64,000 nt of DNA, from positions 6,572,001 to 6,636,000 of the forward strand of contig NZ_CP081943.1 in the NCBI RefSeq assembly GCF_020423045.1, written 5' to 3'. Below the pieces are notes generated by a model. That model ran no database searches. It was given only the letters and a program-made list of their open reading frames with translations, and was not told where the DNA came from. The stretch comes from Pseudomonas sp. MM213 (lineage in GTDB: Bacteria; Pseudomonadota; Gammaproteobacteria; Pseudomonadales; Pseudomonadaceae). The position numbers and the translations under genes were made by a program. Positions within the stretch are counted from its first letter, which is position 1, and each line of letters starts with the position of its first letter. Positions 61,867-64,000 of this stretch are shown piece after piece.

Positions 61867-62127
61867 TCGCAGTCCCTCGCGCGGATAAATTGGGGTCGCG
61901 AGACTTTGCGGGGGATCAACGAGGAAAGAAGTCGGGAAAGGAGGTGTTTGGTGTAGGGCGAATCGCTAAATCATGCTCAGCGATTCGGCGAAGGTTTTGT
62001 CACCGTCGGGAGATTGCCCGTTGCTCTCTGCCGGCCGCGCTCGCTATGCTGCTGAACCCTTTAATCAAATCCCGGAATCAGCTATGCCTGAGCCAACCGG
62101 GGTGTCATTAAAAACGGATCAGATGCG

Positions 62128-62823
62128 ATGAATGCACCGCTGAAAGAGTTCGGCCCGATCAAAGCCGTGATTTTCGACATGGACGGCTTGCTGCTGGACA
62201 CCGAGGGCATTTACACCGAAGTCACGTCGATGATTGCCGAGCGATATGGCCGGACCTTCGACTGGAGTGTCAAACAGAACATCATCGGCCGTGGTGCGGG
62301 TGATCTGGCGCGTTATGTGGTTGAAGCGCTGGACCTGCCGATTACCGCCGAGGAGTTCCTGGTGATCCGCGAGCCGCTGATGCGCGAGCGTTTTCCCACT
62401 GCGCTGGCGATGCCCGGTGCCGAGGAGCTGGTGCGGCACTTGAAGGCCAACAACATTCCGATCGCGGTGGGCACCAGTTCGTCGCGTCTGTCGTTCGGCC
62501 AGAAAACCACATTGCACCGTGACTGGTTTGCGCTGTTCGACTTCGTCGTGACAGCCGATGACCCGGAAGTCGGTGCGGCCAAACCGGCGCCGGACATCTT
62601 CCTCACCGCAGCGCGACGCCTGGGCGTGGCGCCCGGGGATTGCCTGGTGTTCGAAGATTCGCCGTTCGGCGTGACTGCGGCGAAAGCGGCGGGGATGACG
62701 GCGATTGCGATTCCCGACGCCGCGATGGCCGACGAAAAATACGCACACGCCGATGGCATTCTTCGTACGTTGAAAGCGTTCAAGCCGAGTGCGTGCGGTT
62801 TGCCGGCGCTTGAGTGGTCTTAA
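62128..62823 (+). CDS. HAD-superfamily phosphatase/phosphoglucomutase-like
   Basis: A 231-residue HAD hydrolase. The nucleophile motif is FDMDGLLLDTEG; motif II TSSSR, motif III Lys in AAKPAPDIF, and motif IV FEDSPFG are all present, with a helical cap after the first motif. Phosphosugar phosphatases (YniC/2-deoxyglucose-6-phosphatase type) and beta-phosphoglucomutases share this layout, so the substrate is open. It stands alone between the rhs locus and a REP pair. Confidence 0.85.
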   Translation: MNAPLKEFGPIKAVIFDMDGLLLDTEGIYTEVTSMIAERYGRTFDWSVKQNIIGRGAGDLARYVVEALDLPITAEEFLVIREPLMRERFPTALAMPGAEELVRHLKANNIPIAVGTSSSRLSFGQKTTLHRDWFALFDFVVTADDPEVGAAKPAPDIFLTAARRLGVAPGDCLVFEDSPFGVTAAKAAGMTAIAIPDAAMADEKYAHADGILRTLKAFKPSACGLPALEWS

Positions 62824-62830
62824 TGCACAA

Positions 62831-62954
62831 ATGTAGGAGCGAGCGGTGCGGCGATCCGACTTGCCCGCGAAGGCGTTGTGTCAATCGACACTGATGTTGA
62901 CTGACACAACGCCTTCGCGGGCAAGTCGGATCGCCGCACCGCTCGCTCCTACAT
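62831..62954. repeat. Extended REP pair with very long perfect arms
   Basis: Both arms carry the long form containing GAGCGGTGCGGCGATCCGAC followed by TTGCCCGCGAAGG, and continue into an inner palindrome (GTTGTGTCA with TGACACAAC), so almost the whole 124 bases can fold into one hairpin. It lies between the convergent HAD and SDR genes. Confidence 0.85.
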
Positions 62955-62979
62955 TTACTTTGCGTTTGACTGGGCCGTA

Positions 62980-63726
62980 TCAGGCGCCGAAACCACCGTC
63001 GATGGTCAGGCTGGCACCGGTGATGTACCCGGCTTCCGGGCCTGCAAGGTAGGCGACGAAGCTGGCGATTTCTTCAGCTTTACCATAACGACCCACAGCC
63101 ATCAGCGGGATCAGGCTTTCGGCGAAGTCGCCGCTGGCCGGGTTCATGTCGGTGTCGACCGGGCCCGGTTGCACGTTATTGATGGTGATGCCCCGTGGCC
63201 CAAGGTCGCGTGCCAGACCTTTGGTCAGACCGACCAGTGCCGCTTTGCTCATCGCGTACGGGCCACCGCCGGCGAAGGGCATGCGGTCGGCGTTGGTGCT
63301 GCCGATGTTGATGATGCGACCGCCTTCGGTCATGTGTTTCGCGGCGGCCTGGGTGGCGATGAACACGCTGCGTACGTTGATCGCCAACGTCTGGTCGAAG
63401 TCTTCGAGTTTGAAATCTTCCAGCGGGGCAACGGCCAGCACGCCAGCGTTGTTGACCAGGATGTCCAGGCGACCGAAGGCTTTGACGGTGGCGCTCACCG
63501 CATCGCGAATCGCCTCGGCGTCGGCACTGTCAGCCTTGATGGCCAGTGCTTTGCCGCCGTTGGCGGTGAGGCTGTTCTGCAGTTCTTCGGCCTTGGCCGT
63601 GGAGCTTACGTAGGTGAAGGCAACCGTCGCGCCTTCAGCGGCCAGGCGTTTGACGATGGCCGCGCCGATGCCGCGGGACCCGCCTTGAATCAAAGCCACT
63701 TTGCCGCTGAGGTTCTGAGTAGTCAT
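62980..63726 (-). CDS. Short-chain dehydrogenase/reductase, divergent from LysR
   Basis: A 248-residue SDR. The coenzyme motif GGSRGIGAAIV, NNAGVLA, the catalytic Ser in NIGSTNADR and the YxxxK motif in PYAMSKAAL are visible; the C-terminal part is DGGFGA. Start 63726 has GGAG upstream; an in-frame TTG at 63738 is possible. It is divergent from a LysR gene with 126 bases between, the usual arrangement in which LysR controls the dehydrogenase. The substrate is unknown. Confidence 0.88.
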   Translation of the reverse strand: MTTQNLSGKVALIQGGSRGIGAAIVKRLAAEGATVAFTYVSSTAKAEELQNSLTANGGKALAIKADSADAEAIRDAVSATVKAFGRLDILVNNAGVLAVAPLEDFKLEDFDQTLAINVRSVFIATQAAAKHMTEGGRIINIGSTNADRMPFAGGGPYAMSKAALVGLTKGLARDLGPRGITINNVQPGPVDTDMNPASGDFAESLIPLMAVGRYGKAEEIASFVAYLAGPEAGYITGASLTIDGGFGA

Positions 63727-63852
63727 GTCGATCTCCAAAGTCGCCGTGGCGAGATGCCGCGGTTGATGGAGCCTAGTATTGATTCAGGATTACAGGCTGT
63801 GTAGACGGTAATTGCGATAGTCTGTGTAAACCAAAAGTTTATAGTGGCGCTT

Positions 63853-64000
63853 ATGGAAACCTTCATCAGTATCGAATGCTTCGTGCGCAGCGCCGAAGTC
63901 GGCAGCTTTGCCGAGGCCGCGCGACGCCTGAGCCTGACCCCGGCGGCGGTGGGCAAGAGTGTGGCAAAGCTTGAGGCGCGGCTCGGTGTGCGGCTGTTTC
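63853..64000 (+). CDS. LysR-family regulator (N-terminus only; cut by window end)
   Basis: The first 49 residues of a LysR-type regulator. The winged helix-turn-helix reads FVRSAEVGSFAEAARRLSL and then TPAAVGKSVAKLEARLGVRL. The rest lies beyond the window. It probably regulates the divergent SDR gene. Confidence 0.88.
   Translation, partial: METFISIECFVRSAEVGSFAEAARRLSLTPAAVGKSVAKLEARLGVRLF

Overview
The window looks like chromosomal DNA of a Pseudomonas species, most likely of the P. fluorescens group. The reasons are the wbpM-comEA junction, a complete kdpFABCDE operon, GC-rich coding with Pseudomonas-like proteins throughout, and at least 14 sites carrying Pseudomonas-type REP sequences (cores of the type GTAGGAGCGAGGCTTGCCCG). 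The species call is inference; no rRNA is present.

Region 1 (1-11.6 kb) is the end of an O-antigen locus. On the minus strand lie a TviB/WbpO-type UDP-HexNAc 6-dehydrogenase (cut by the window edge), an AsnB-type amidotransferase, a Wzy/WaaL-like polymerase or ligase and a Wzx-like flippase. Divergent from them are a PglC-like phosphoglycosyl transferase, a PglD-like acetyltransferase, a PglE-like aminotransferase and WbpM. The plus-strand set has every step needed to make a UDP-diacetamido-trideoxyhexose and load it on undecaprenyl phosphate. The minus-strand set suggests a uronamide in the same polymer. ComEA follows.

Region 2 (11.8-34.1 kb) is mostly housekeeping and metabolism: SDR plus FabF-type ketosynthase plus TetR; GntR plus DUF1989 protein plus ethanolamine-type permease; kdpFABCDE; a patatin-like lipase; a small lipoprotein; a CHAD protein; a thioesterase; an Mpo1-like protein; a chemoreceptor; and spermidine synthase. 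REP pairs separate most units, and two lie inside the kdp operon.

Region 3 (34.3-47.8 kb) holds RraB, a circularly permuted ATP-grasp / alpha-E / transglutaminase cluster in which the alpha-E gene has an apparent frameshift, a cytochrome c, a thiolase plus FadB-like pair, a glutamine amidotransferase, CorA, PlsC, a crotonase and tRNA-Ser(GGA).

Region 4 (47.8-54.3 kb) is the most interesting part. Directly downstream of tRNA-Ser is a tightly packed six-gene operon. Its enzyme set matches the Campylobacter jejuni O-methyl phosphoramidate capsule pathway (Cj1415-Cj1418 type): a glutamine kinase-like protein, a class I amidohydrolase, a LicC-like cytidylyltransferase and an APS-kinase-like kinase, plus a methyltransferase and a GT-B transferase. 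I propose that it makes a phosphoramidate (probably O-methylated) decoration of a surface glycan in this Pseudomonas.

Region 5 (54.3-64 kb) contains YbjQ, a small hypothetical protein, two tandem glycine-zipper proteins, a large Rhs protein whose C-terminal tip closely resembles the catalytic chain of cholera toxin, its adjacent putative immunity protein, a HAD phosphatase, and an SDR divergent from a LysR regulator cut by the window end.
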